NCBI GenBank assembly: GCA_020853705.1
Contig: JADYYK010000286.1
Span: forward strand, 1-48,586
DNA length: 48,586 nt
Reading direction: 5' to 3'
Source of the DNA: Deltaproteobacteria bacterium
GTDB taxonomy: Bacteria > Myxococcota_A > Polyangia > Haliangiales > JADYYK01
The notes beneath the pieces were generated by a model. The model searched no databases and was not told where the DNA came from. It worked only from the letters and a program-made list of their open reading frames with translations. Positions 9,114 through 16,796 of this stretch are shown piece by piece; positions within the stretch are counted from its first letter, which is position 1, and the number at the start of each line of letters is the position of its first letter. The position numbers were made by a program, and so were the translations under genes.

Positions 9114-10162
9114 GCGTCGGCCAGCCGGCGCCGCACGTCCGCCAGCTGCAGCTGCAGGGACGCGCGCTCGCGCTCGACCGCGCGCGCCGCCGTGATGTCG
9201 CGGAAGCTGCCCCAGACCCGGGTGATGCGGCCGGACTCCTCGAGCAGGCGCAGATAGATCGAGAGCACGCGCGGCTCCTGGCCCGGCACCACCAGCTCGA
9301 CCTCGAAGTCGCGGCCCTCGCCACCGGCGGCGTGCAGCTCGGCCAGCAGGCGGCGCAGACGCTCGCGCGACGCACGCGACAGCTCGCTCATGGTGCGGCC
9401 CAGCAGCGCCTCGCGCGTGCTGTCGTGCGAGCGCGCGTAGGCGTCGTTGCACTCGACCAGGCGGGCCGTGAGCAGCATCTCGAACTGCTCGTCGATGGTC
9501 AGCGTGGTCGGCACGCCCTCGGCGTGCTCGTAGCACCACACCGCGTCGGTGGTGTTGGCGATGAACGAGCGCAGCCGGGCCTCGCTGGCGCGCAGCTCGC
9601 GCTCGGCGCGCTGCCGCGTCACGCTGCCGGCGACCAGATCGCCGATGACACGCATCAGCGCCACCGAGTCGTCGTCCCACCACGCCGGCCCGGTGTACCA
9701 GTCGAGGCCGATGGAGCCGACCACGCGGCCGGCCACCGAGATCGGCAGCGCCAGCAGGGACTTGATGCCGAGGGCGCGCAGCCGCTCGGCGACGGCGGCG
9801 GACTCGGGCGGCAGGTCGGCCAGCTCGCGCAGCTCCAGGCTGCGGCCGCGCTTGATGGCCGGGACGGCCCAGGGGAAGCGCTCGACCGGGAGGTCCTGCA
9901 CCTCGAGACGGCCGGTGGTCGTCCCGGGCGAACACCACTGGTGGGTACAGGTGATGCGGGCGCCGTCCTCGGAGAAGATGAAGACGTAGGCGCGATCCGC
10001 CGCCATCACGGAGGCCACGCGGGCCAGCGCGCTCTCGACGGTGGCGTCGAGGCGCTCCGTCGGGGTCGATACCAGCTCCGTCGTCACCAGCGCCATCAGA
10101 CGCTCGAAGGCGACGCGCTGACTCAGCTCGTCACGGTCCACCACCATCTCCATCCCCCTCAC
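9071..10162 (-). CDS. GAF-PAS sensory protein without output domain
   Basis: 363 residues, cytoplasmic. A GAF domain covers about residues 25-185, recognisable from the AADRAYVFIF start, LRALGIKSLLALPI, GRVVGSIGLDWY and the end helix. A short coiled linker (RAERELRASEARLRSFI) leads to a PAS/PAC domain (about 200-340; GSFRDITAARAVERER is the PAC end). A short coiled coil follows and the protein stops, where a histidine kinase, GGDEF or sigma-54 activator domain would usually begin. It may act through a partner or be truncated; the last 14 codons overlap the converging lipoprotein gene. Start GTG 10162 (TACTCT is 7 nt upstream), with ATG 10153 and 10147 as alternatives. It lies 33 bp after bolA and may be co-transcribed. 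Confidence 0.82.
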   Translation of the reverse strand: MRGMEMVVDRDELSQRVAFERLMALVTTELVSTPTERLDATVESALARVASVMAADRAYVFIFSEDGARITCTHQWCSPGTTTGRLEVQDLPVERFPWAVPAIKRGRSLELRELADLPPESAAVAERLRALGIKSLLALPISVAGRVVGSIGLDWYTGPAWWDDDSVALMRVIGDLVAGSVTRQRAERELRASEARLRSFIANTTDAVWCYEHAEGVPTTLTIDEQFEMLLTARLVECNDAYARSHDSTREALLGRTMSELSRASRERLRRLLAELHAAGGEGRDFEVELVVPGQEPRVLSIYLRLLEESGRITRVWGSFRDITAARAVERERASLQLQLADVRRRLADAYSTRTVTAKRTGS

Positions 10163-10169
10163 CGCGCCA

Positions 10170-10175
10170 AGAGTA
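10170..10175 (-). promoter_or_regulatory. Possible -10 element before the GAF-PAS gene
   Basis: Minus-strand TACTCT is 7 nt before GTG 10162, matching the leaderless spacing seen elsewhere. The match to TATAAT is only moderate and the gene could be read from the bolA promoter. Confidence 0.3.
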
Positions 10176-10195
10176 GCGCAAGCGGGGCCGCTTTG

Positions 10196-10429
10196 TCAGG
10201 CAGGGATCGTCTTCAAGCTATCGACCGCGTGCACGGGCGCCGCATCTCCAGCCATCAGAGGTGAAATGGCCGACAGCACCAGGCGGTGACGCTCCAGCGT
10301 GGACTTACCTGTGAAGGCCGTGCTCTTGACCACGATGCTGTAGTGGCCGGCCTCACCCTGGACCTCGATGGTGGCGCCCGGGAGGGCAGCGGCGATGGAG
10401 CTCAGGATGGCGTCGCGGACCTGCTGCAT
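10196..10429 (-). CDS. BolA/IbaG-family protein
   Basis: 77 residues, the normal length of the IbaG (YrbA) branch. The KH-like fold is evident: the first helix (VRDAILSSIAAAL), GATIEVQGEAGHYSIVVKS, F-TGKSTLERHRLVLSAI with the invariant RHR, and a final VHAVDSLKTIPA. BolA proteins bind [2Fe-2S] clusters together with monothiol glutaredoxins and help in iron-sulfur delivery or transcriptional control; the conserved His residues (in GHYSI and RHR) are candidate ligands. No glutaredoxin gene is adjacent. Divergent from the glycerophosphodiesterase gene, 56 bp apart; followed on the same strand by the GAF-PAS gene. Confidence 0.9.
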   Translation of the reverse strand: MQQVRDAILSSIAAALPGATIEVQGEAGHYSIVVKSTAFTGKSTLERHRLVLSAISPLMAGDAAPVHAVDSLKTIPA

Positions 10430-10472
10430 GCCCTGTCATATCACATGGTCACATGGGTCGCCGCAGGTTGGG

Positions 10473-10478
10473 TACACT
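10473..10478 (+). promoter_or_regulatory. -10 element deciding the GDPD start
   Basis: TACACT stands 7 nt before GTG 10486. If used, it would exclude the upstream in-frame ATG at 10453 and give a nearly leaderless mRNA. Confidence 0.45.
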
Positions 10479-10485
10479 GCCGGCC

Positions 10486-11250
10486 GTGCTGCGCTGCAAC
10501 CTGCCCACACCGCTGCTGTATGCCCACCGGGGCGCCGCGGTGGAGTTGCCCGAGAACACCTTGCCGTCGTTCGCGCGCGCCCTCGCGCTGGGGGCCGGCG
10601 CCCTCGAGATGGACCTCCACATGACCTCCGACGGTGTCATCGTCGTGTCACATGATCCCGACGGGCGCCGGCTGGCCGGGGTGCCCCGCGCCATCCGTGA
10701 CACGCCCTGGGTCGAGGTCCGCGCCTGGGACGTCGGCGGCGAGCGCCACCGCGGCCAGGGCTTTCACATCCCCAGCTTCGAGGAGGTCCTGCGCGCCTTC
10801 CCCGATGTGCCGGTCAACGTCGACGTCAAGCAGCAGCGCCCCGCCATGGTGCAGGCCCTGCTGGAGCTGGTCGCGCGCGAGCGCGCGGCGGGCCGGGTGC
10901 TGATCGCGAGCTTCCACGCCAGCACGCTGGCCGAGGTGCGCCGGCGCGGCTATCGCGGCGTCACCGCGCTGGGCACCACCGACGTGCTGCGCCTGCTCGG
11001 GCTGCCGCGGCTGTGGCTGACCAACACGCCGCGCCGGGGCGACGCCGCGCAGCTGCCGACCAAGCTCGGGCCGCTGGCGCTGGGCGAGCAGTGGGTGGTC
11101 GACAAGTGTCACGCCGTCGGCCTGCGGGTGGACTACTGGACCGTCAACGACCCCGGCGAGGCGCGCCGGCTGCTGACGCTGGGGGCCGACGGCGTCATGA
11201 CCGACGATCCGGGAGCGATCGCCCCGGTTTTCGCGGGCCTGGTCGGGTAG
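10486..11250 (+). CDS. Glycerophosphodiester phosphodiesterase (GDPD family)
   Basis: Cleaves glycerophosphodiesters to glycerol-3-phosphate and an alcohol, with a divalent metal ion. About 254 residues. The signature blocks are present: AHRGA (catalytic His, near residue 15), ELPENT (metal Glu), LEMDLHMTSDGVIVVSHDP (metal Glu-Asp and second catalytic His), then VNVDVKQ, the C-terminal DYWTVND and GADGVMTDDP. No signal peptide is seen, so it is probably cytosolic. GTG 10486 is preferred because the -10-like TACACT sits just before it and the HRGA block then falls at the usual distance; ATG 10453 would add 11 residues. Divergent from the BolA-family gene. Confidence 0.93.
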   Translation: MLRCNLPTPLLYAHRGAAVELPENTLPSFARALALGAGALEMDLHMTSDGVIVVSHDPDGRRLAGVPRAIRDTPWVEVRAWDVGGERHRGQGFHIPSFEEVLRAFPDVPVNVDVKQQRPAMVQALLELVARERAAGRVLIASFHASTLAEVRRRGYRGVTALGTTDVLRLLGLPRLWLTNTPRRGDAAQLPTKLGPLALGEQWVVDKCHAVGLRVDYWTVNDPGEARRLLTLGADGVMTDDPGAIAPVFAGLVG

Positions 11251-11309
11251 GCGGGCGCCCTACCCCAGTTTTTCGGCTGGATCAGGGCCCGAAATGGCAT
11301 CCTCCGGGG

Positions 11310-12329
11310 ATGCGCAGCAGCTCGGTGGTCGTGGCGGCGCTGTTGGTCGTGGGGTGCTCGGGCAACTCGGTCGACAGCGGTTCTGATGCAGGCGCGGGCG
11401 CCGACGCCCAGGTCGTCGTGGACGATGGCGGCAACGTCGTGGTCATCGACAGCGCGGTGGTCAACCCGCCGGTCGATGGCTCCGTGGTCATCCCGGTCGA
11501 CAGCGGCATCATCACGGGGCCGCGGCGTGATCAGGTGTGCATGCGCTGGAAGAGCGACCGCGCCGACACCAGCGAGGGCACCTTCGCGGGCAACATCGCG
11601 ATGTGCGTCCCGGGCGAGAACAGCGCCACCGGCAAGGCCAACGCACTCAAGCTCATCAACCTGTACCGCTTCATCGCCGACCTGCCGCCGGTCACCGAGA
11701 GCGCGGCGCTGAGCACCAAGGCGCAGCAGTGCTCGCTGATGATGGACGCCAACAACGCCCTCAGCCATACCCCGCCCACGACCTGGATGTGCTACACGGC
11801 CGGCGGCGCCGAGGCCGCGGGCAAGAGCAACATCTCGACCACGGCGGGGGTGCAGGCCATCGACCTCTACATGAACGATCGTGGCAACGCGACCACCATG
11901 GGCCACCGGCGCTGGCTGCTGTCGAACTCGCTCGGCCCGGTGGGGCTGGGCAGCGCGCCGGGTGGCTCGTGCGCGTGGGTCATCGGCGGCACCGGCAGCG
12001 CCGGCAAGGCCTGGCGCGCCTGGCCGGCGCCGGGGCCGTTCCCGTTCGCGGCCATGAGCCAGGGCGGCTTCGGCATGACGCTGGACGTGACCGGGTGGAC
12101 GGTGCAGTCCGACTCGATCAACCTGGGCGCCGCGACGGTGACGGTGACCGAGGGCGGCGTCAACCGACCGGTCACGGTGACCCAGCTCGGCGCCAACTAC
12201 GGGTCGCGCTATGCGATCCGCTTCGTGGCCAGCGGCTGGACCTCGGCGGCGGGCAAGACCTATCACGTCGTGGTGGGCGGGGTGTCGACCGCGATCGCCT
12301 ACGATGTCGAAATGGTTGCGTGCCCTTAG
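11310..12329 (+). CDS. CAP/SCP-domain lipoprotein
   Basis: 339 residues. A short signal ends in ALLVVGC (Cys16) and a Gly/Asp/Val-rich linker extends to about residue 70. The body resembles a secreted CAP (SCP/PR-1) domain: LKLINLYRFIADLPPV (compare the family start with LxxxNxxR), CSLMMDANNALSHTPPTTW with a central His, then DLYMNDRGNATTMGHRRWLLS, where GHRRWLL is the Gly-His-R-x-x-[IL] block with the second His. Bacterial CAP proteins are extracellular or surface proteins of varied role (lipid or glycan binding); no enzyme activity can be claimed. The stop is followed by 142 bp before the next lipoprotein gene. Confidence 0.8.
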   Translation: MRSSSVVVAALLVVGCSGNSVDSGSDAGAGADAQVVVDDGGNVVVIDSAVVNPPVDGSVVIPVDSGIITGPRRDQVCMRWKSDRADTSEGTFAGNIAMCVPGENSATGKANALKLINLYRFIADLPPVTESAALSTKAQQCSLMMDANNALSHTPPTTWMCYTAGGAEAAGKSNISTTAGVQAIDLYMNDRGNATTMGHRRWLLSNSLGPVGLGSAPGGSCAWVIGGTGSAGKAWRAWPAPGPFPFAAMSQGGFGMTLDVTGWTVQSDSINLGAATVTVTEGGVNRPVTVTQLGANYGSRYAIRFVASGWTSAAGKTYHVVVGGVSTAIAYDVEMVACP

Positions 12330-12409
12330 CGGCCTGGACGCACTCGGACGCCGCACCGGGTCCGACCATTCGCGGGTGAAACAGGGGGAAGTTCGCTTAC
12401 GACTCAGCA

Positions 12410-12429
12410 GGTGATTGGGTACAATCACC
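12410..12429 (+). promoter_or_regulatory. Promoter -10 inside a perfect inverted repeat
   Basis: GGTGATT (12410-12416) and AATCACC (12423-12429) are perfect inverted arms around a 6-bp spacer. A TACAAT -10 (12420-12425) overlaps the second arm, and TTACGA (12397-12402) stands 17 bp upstream as a possible -35. A dimeric regulator bound here would cover the -10. The rest of the 12330-12471 gap shows a GAGG ribosome site before ATG 12472 and no gene. Confidence 0.5.
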
Positions 12430-12471
12430 GGGCTGGTTGTCGTCTGTTCATCGCGCTGGTGAGGTCCTCCT

Positions 12472-14625
12472 ATGAGCCTTCGTCGTTGTCGTCGCCTGGC
12501 TTCGTTGTCGTCGTTCGCCGTGGTGCTGGGGTTCGCGGTCATCTCGGCGACCGCACCTGGCTGCGGCTGCAGCCCGGATCCGTCGGGCAACGGCAATGGA
12601 GATGGTGGCAACGGGGACGGCGGCGGGGACGGCGATGGGGGCGGTGGTGGGGACGCCGGGCTGAACGCGTGCGGGAACCAGGATCCGTCATGCACCGTGA
12701 TCAGTGTCGGCCCTGGCGGGATGCCGCCGATGATGTTCCCGCTGCCGACCGACGTGCCGGCGCCGACCGGCGTGGGCGCCAACGGCGTGACGCGCAACCC
12801 GATGGGCTTCATCGTCCTCGACTCCAGCAAGGCGGCGTTCGACTTCCTGTGGATCGCTGACGACACCAACTACAACGTCGGCTTCGTATCGAAGGTCAGC
12901 ACCAAGCCGTTCGCCACGGCGCCGCTGTATCGCGAGGTCGCGCGCTACGTCACCGTGACCTGCAACTCCAACTCGACGGGCGGCATCCAGGGCATCGTGC
13001 TGTCGCAGAACCCGCCCGCGGGGCTGTGCGCCGACGGCGTCAACGGCTGCTGCGCGCGGGACTCGCGCCTCAGCAACATGTCGGTCGGCCAGCGCGCCAT
13101 CAACGTGCTGCAGAACCGGCCCTCGCGCACCGCGGTCGACTTCAACGGCGACGTCTGGGTCGCCAACCGCGCCCACAGCGGCATCGCCGGCCTGGGCCAG
13201 CAGTCGGTCACCAAGATCGCCAACTCGATCACCGACTGCATCGAGCGCAACGGCCTGGCCGGCATCCAGACCTCGTCCGACGTCGACATGAACGGCATCA
13301 TCGAGACCGACTGCAACCGCGACAATCTGCCCGACGGCGCCGGCACGGTGTGCACCGGCGGACGGCAGCAGGAGTTCTGGGGCCTGTCGGACGAGTGCAT
13401 CCTGTTCACCACCAACTTCGGCGCGCCCGGCGAGATCGGCCGGCCGCTGGCGCTGGGCAAGGGCGCCATCGACGTCAGCGCGTCGGACGCCTGGGTCGGC
13501 ACCTACAACAACGGCACCTTCTATCGCATCGACGGCACCACCGGCATGGTCAAGCAGGTGGTCGCCATCCAGACCAAGGCCGGCCTGGCGGCATCGAACC
13601 CGTACGGCGCGGCCATCGACCAGTTCGGCATCCTGTGGGCGCCCAACATCGGGCCCGACGTGTACTACTTCAACACCAACAACCCGACCGAGCAGAACGG
13701 CATGCGCTCGCCGTTCGCGGGCGTGGCGCACTACGGCCTGGCGGTCGACGGCTTCTCGATGGCGCCGGCAGGTGGCGGCGCGCCGCAGCTGGTGTCGCAG
13801 ATCTGGTTCGCCGACGTCAACAGCTCGGCCGCGATGCGCTACCGGCCCAAGCGCGATGGCACCTTCGCCGGCATCGCGATGGGGACCTGGGCGCGCGCGA
13901 CCTTCACCGGCGAGGGCTCGCGCGGGCGTGGCATCGGCGTCGATAACCGGACCCCGACGGCGTTCGCGTGGGTCGCGCTGGACGGCCAGGTCAACGGCAG
14001 GACCACCGGGTCGATCGGGCGCATCCCCACCGACCTGCCCGACGGCACCCAGAACCTGACCACGTTCTACTCGACCGGCGGGCGGCTGGGCACGCTGGGC
14101 GCCGGTGTCGCCATCGACCTCGACATCTGGGGCATCCAGCAGAACGACCGCAGCGCGGTGCACTTCGACGTCGACGCCGCGGGCAACGTGATGAACGCAG
14201 GCAGCCCGGACCGGGTGCCGCTGGATGACGGCCACACTCCGGATCCGTACACCTACTCGGACTTCACCGGGTTCGGGCTGCGCAACTTCACCAACCCGCG
14301 CGGGACCTACAGCTGGATCCAGCAGGGCTGCCCGACCTCGCGCACGCGCTGGAAGAAGATCGTGTGGGACGCCGACACCCCGATGGGGACGGCGATCAAG
14401 GTGCGCGCGCGCTCGGCGGATGACGTGGCCGGGCTGAGCGGGGCGCCGTTCACGGGCGGCTACACCATCTCGCCGGCGGATCTGTCGATGGCGCCCGGGC
14501 CGCTGATGCCGAACCCCGCGCGCTTCATGCAGGTCGAGTTCGAGCTGACCAGCACCGACCGGGCGCTGACGCCGGCGCTGAAGAGCTTCCAGATCGTGTT
14601 CGAGTGCGTGTCCGACATCGGCTGA
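12472..14625 (+). CDS. Large surface lipoprotein, beta-propeller-like, cysteine-containing
   Basis: 717 residues. Signal ending in ATAPGCGC, then a Gly/Asn/Asp spacer to about residue 65. The body repeats short blocks such as TAVDFNGDVWVANR, YGAAIDQFGILWAPN, YGLAVDGF and GVAIDLDIWGIQ. These D-x-x-G-x-x-W/L-x-x-N units look like the blades of NHL/vgb-type beta-propellers. Several Cys pairs (for example CIERN, DCNRDN, CTGG) suggest disulfides; DMNGIIETDCNRDNLPDG resembles a calcium-binding loop. It is likely outer-membrane or surface attached, with unknown ligand. It starts a unit with the next lipoprotein and AlaX (22-bp and 1-bp overlaps). A GAGG site before ATG 12472 supports the start. Confidence 0.75.
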   Translation: MSLRRCRRLASLSSFAVVLGFAVISATAPGCGCSPDPSGNGNGDGGNGDGGGDGDGGGGGDAGLNACGNQDPSCTVISVGPGGMPPMMFPLPTDVPAPTGVGANGVTRNPMGFIVLDSSKAAFDFLWIADDTNYNVGFVSKVSTKPFATAPLYREVARYVTVTCNSNSTGGIQGIVLSQNPPAGLCADGVNGCCARDSRLSNMSVGQRAINVLQNRPSRTAVDFNGDVWVANRAHSGIAGLGQQSVTKIANSITDCIERNGLAGIQTSSDVDMNGIIETDCNRDNLPDGAGTVCTGGRQQEFWGLSDECILFTTNFGAPGEIGRPLALGKGAIDVSASDAWVGTYNNGTFYRIDGTTGMVKQVVAIQTKAGLAASNPYGAAIDQFGILWAPNIGPDVYYFNTNNPTEQNGMRSPFAGVAHYGLAVDGFSMAPAGGGAPQLVSQIWFADVNSSAAMRYRPKRDGTFAGIAMGTWARATFTGEGSRGRGIGVDNRTPTAFAWVALDGQVNGRTTGSIGRIPTDLPDGTQNLTTFYSTGGRLGTLGAGVAIDLDIWGIQQNDRSAVHFDVDAAGNVMNAGSPDRVPLDDGHTPDPYTYSDFTGFGLRNFTNPRGTYSWIQQGCPTSRTRWKKIVWDADTPMGTAIKVRARSADDVAGLSGAPFTGGYTISPADLSMAPGPLMPNPARFMQVEFELTSTDRALTPALKSFQIVFECVSDIG

Positions 14626-15581
14626 GGTTCGCGGGGCTGCTCGGGTTGGTCGGGCTGAGTGCGGCGGTCGGGTGCAAGCCGACGCCGCGCAAGCCCGCCG
14701 ATGGGCCGGTGGGGACGCCGCCTGTGTCGGCATCGCCGTGGCCGTCGTCGGCGTCGTCGTCGCCGCCGGTGTCGCCGTCGGTGTCGCCGGTGCTGAGCAG
14801 CCGGCCCGAGCCGGTCAAGACGGTGACGCCGGAGCCGCTGCCGTCGGGCGACGCGGTCGCCACCGAGGCGGCCACTGCGCTGGCGGGCGTGACCTGGGGT
14901 GACACCCAGGGGCTGGATGGCTTCATGCTGGGCGGCGGGCTGCCGCCGGGCTCGGTGCACGGCTGTTCGGGCGTGCCCGCGAGCCTGTGCCCCGGACGGC
15001 TGGCCAGCTGGGTGCTGGCGGGGCCGACCGAGGTCTGGACGCTGGACGGGCGGATCTATGCGGTCGAGCGCAATGGTGGCCTGAAGCAGCCCTGGAAGCG
15101 GGGCGGCGAGGCGGCCTATGGCAAGAGCGTCGAGGCCGGGGTGCGCGCACGCTTCGGGGCGCCCGAGCATCGTCACGATGACCGCACCGTGCTGACGCTG
15201 GGATATGGCACCCCGCCAGCGACCACGCTGCGCATCCGGCTGTCGTTCTGGCCCGCGGGCGCGGCCTTCGCCATCGAGCTGCACGGCGCCGACTTCGCGG
15301 ACGTGCAGCGCCTCATCCTGGAGACCGAGAACCGCAAGCGCGCGGCGGCCGACGCGGCGGCGACCAGGCTGCGCTGCCGCTGCGAGATGCCGATCGGCAG
15401 CCAGTGGCCGCAGTACAACGGCCACGCCATGCCGGGGCCCGACCCGGGGCGCTGGAAGGTCATGTCGGTCGAGCCCACGCGCTGCATGGCCAAGGTCCAG
15501 GACGCCCAGGACGGCAGCGTCAGCGAGCGCTCGTGCGCGGAGCGCCTGTTCGACATCCCGATCATCAATCCGGCGGGCTGA
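14604..15581 (+). CDS. Uncharacterised lipoprotein
   Basis: 325 residues from GTG 14604, which overlaps the upstream gene by 22 bp. N-terminus RHRLRF is followed by a hydrophobic stretch and a lipobox-like SAAVGC (Cys24), then a long Pro/Ser/Val linker to about residue 85. The folded part begins ATALAGVTWGDTQGLDGFMLGG and ends with several Cys residues (CRCEMP, RCMAK, RSCAERLF). The segment RARFGAPEHRHDDRTVLTLGYG is a helix-strand unit seen in unrelated secreted proteins. No family was recognised. Co-transcription with the propeller-like lipoprotein and AlaX is likely. Confidence 0.65.
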   Translation: MRVRHRLRFAGLLGLVGLSAAVGCKPTPRKPADGPVGTPPVSASPWPSSASSSPPVSPSVSPVLSSRPEPVKTVTPEPLPSGDAVATEAATALAGVTWGDTQGLDGFMLGGGLPPGSVHGCSGVPASLCPGRLASWVLAGPTEVWTLDGRIYAVERNGGLKQPWKRGGEAAYGKSVEAGVRARFGAPEHRHDDRTVLTLGYGTPPATTLRIRLSFWPAGAAFAIELHGADFADVQRLILETENRKRAAADAAATRLRCRCEMPIGSQWPQYNGHAMPGPDPGRWKVMSVEPTRCMAKVQDAQDGSVSERSCAERLFDIPIINPAG

Positions 15582-16768
15582 TGGCCGCGGCAGCGACGCG
15601 CAGGTTGTACTGGGATGACGCCCTGGCGCTGGGCTTTCGCGCGCGGGTGGCGGCGCACACGCGCTGGGGCGAGCGCGACGCCGTGGTGCTGGAGGCGACC
15701 GCGTTCTATCCCGAGGCGGGCGGACAGCTGGCGGATCGCGGTGTGCTGGCGGGGCGCCCGGTGGTCGACGTCGGGCTGGACGACGCCGGGGTCATCCACC
15801 ATGTGCTCGAGGGCGAGCGACCCGCGGTCGGTGACGAGGTCGCCGGCGAGGTCGAGCGGGCGCGGCGGCGCCTGCACATGGCGCTGCACACCGGGCAGCA
15901 CCTGCTGTCACGCGCGCTGGTCGAGATCGCGCGCGCGGACACCGTGTCGGCGCGCCTGGGCGAGCACGGCTGCACCATCGATGTCGACGTGGCGACGCTG
16001 GGCGAGCGCGCGCTGGCCGAGGCCGAGGCGCTGGTGCACGCGGTGATCGACGATGACGTGGCGGTGCGCGCGTTCTTTCCCGATGCCGAGGAGCTGGCGC
16101 GGCTGCCGCTGCGGCGCGAGCCCAAGGTCGACGCCGACGTGCGGGTGATCGACATCGGCGGCTTCGACCTGTCGCCCTGCGGCGGCACCCACTGCACACG
16201 GTCGGGCCAGGTCGGCCTGGTGCGCGTCACCGGCAGCGAACGCTACAAGGGCAAGCAGCGCATCTTCTTCGACGCCGGGCAGCGCGCGCGGGTGGTGACG
16301 GCGGGGCACGACGACGCGCTGCGCGCGCTGGCGGTGTCGTTCGCGGTCGCGGCGGGCGACGTCCCGGCCGCGGTCGAGCGGCTGCGCGGCGAGGTCAAGA
16401 CGGCGTCGGCCACGGCGCGCGCCCTCAAGGAGCGCCTGGCCGAGGCGCTGGCAGCTGGCCTGGGTGGTGAGCGGGTGGTGGTCACGTTGGACGAGGCTGG
16501 TCCGGGGACTGACGTCGAGTTGCTGCGCGCGGTGGCCAAGCGGGTGGTGGCGCGCGACGGTGCGGTCGCCCTGCTGGCGGCGCGTGTGCCGGGCGGGGTC
16601 GACGTCGTGGTGTCGCGCGGCGCGGGCAGCAGCTTCGACTGTGGAGCGTTCGTGAAGCGGGTCGCGGCGGCGTGTGGCGGTCGCGGCGGCGGGCGACCAC
16701 AGCACGCCGAGGGGCGGCTGCCCGAGGGCGCCGACTGGTCAGCGCTGGTGCTGGCGCACGGCGGCTAG
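15581..16768 (+). CDS. Alanyl-tRNA editing protein AlaX (long form)
   Basis: Trans-editing hydrolase that removes serine or glycine wrongly attached to tRNA-Ala; free-standing relative of the AlaRS editing domain. 395 residues, the length of AlaX-L. The N-terminal beta-barrel has the TAFYPEAGGQLADRG block. The zinc site is complete: His103 and His107 in HTGQH, and Cys200 and His204 in CGGTH. After about residue 240 a long helix (LRGEVKTASATARALKERLAEAL) and a DHHA1-like domain follow, ending in SSFDCGAFVKRVAAACGGRGGGRPQHAEG, the DHHA1 Gly-rich end. ATG 15581 overlaps the upstream stop by 1 bp. It is the only cytosolic enzyme in a lipoprotein unit. Confidence 0.93.
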   Translation: MAAAATRRLYWDDALALGFRARVAAHTRWGERDAVVLEATAFYPEAGGQLADRGVLAGRPVVDVGLDDAGVIHHVLEGERPAVGDEVAGEVERARRRLHMALHTGQHLLSRALVEIARADTVSARLGEHGCTIDVDVATLGERALAEAEALVHAVIDDDVAVRAFFPDAEELARLPLRREPKVDADVRVIDIGGFDLSPCGGTHCTRSGQVGLVRVTGSERYKGKQRIFFDAGQRARVVTAGHDDALRALAVSFAVAAGDVPAAVERLRGEVKTASATARALKERLAEALAAGLGGERVVVTLDEAGPGTDVELLRAVAKRVVARDGAVALLAARVPGGVDVVVSRGAGSSFDCGAFVKRVAAACGGRGGGRPQHAEGRLPEGADWSALVLAHGG

Positions 16769-16796
16769 GGCGCTCGCCCCGGCGGCTCCCAGGCGG

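Noticed and set aside
12688..14733. 681-codon minus-strand frame opposite the propeller-like lipoprotein
   Set aside because: Low-information sequence rich in Arg, Ala, Val and His; the plus-strand gene has a lipobox, ribosome site and repeats.
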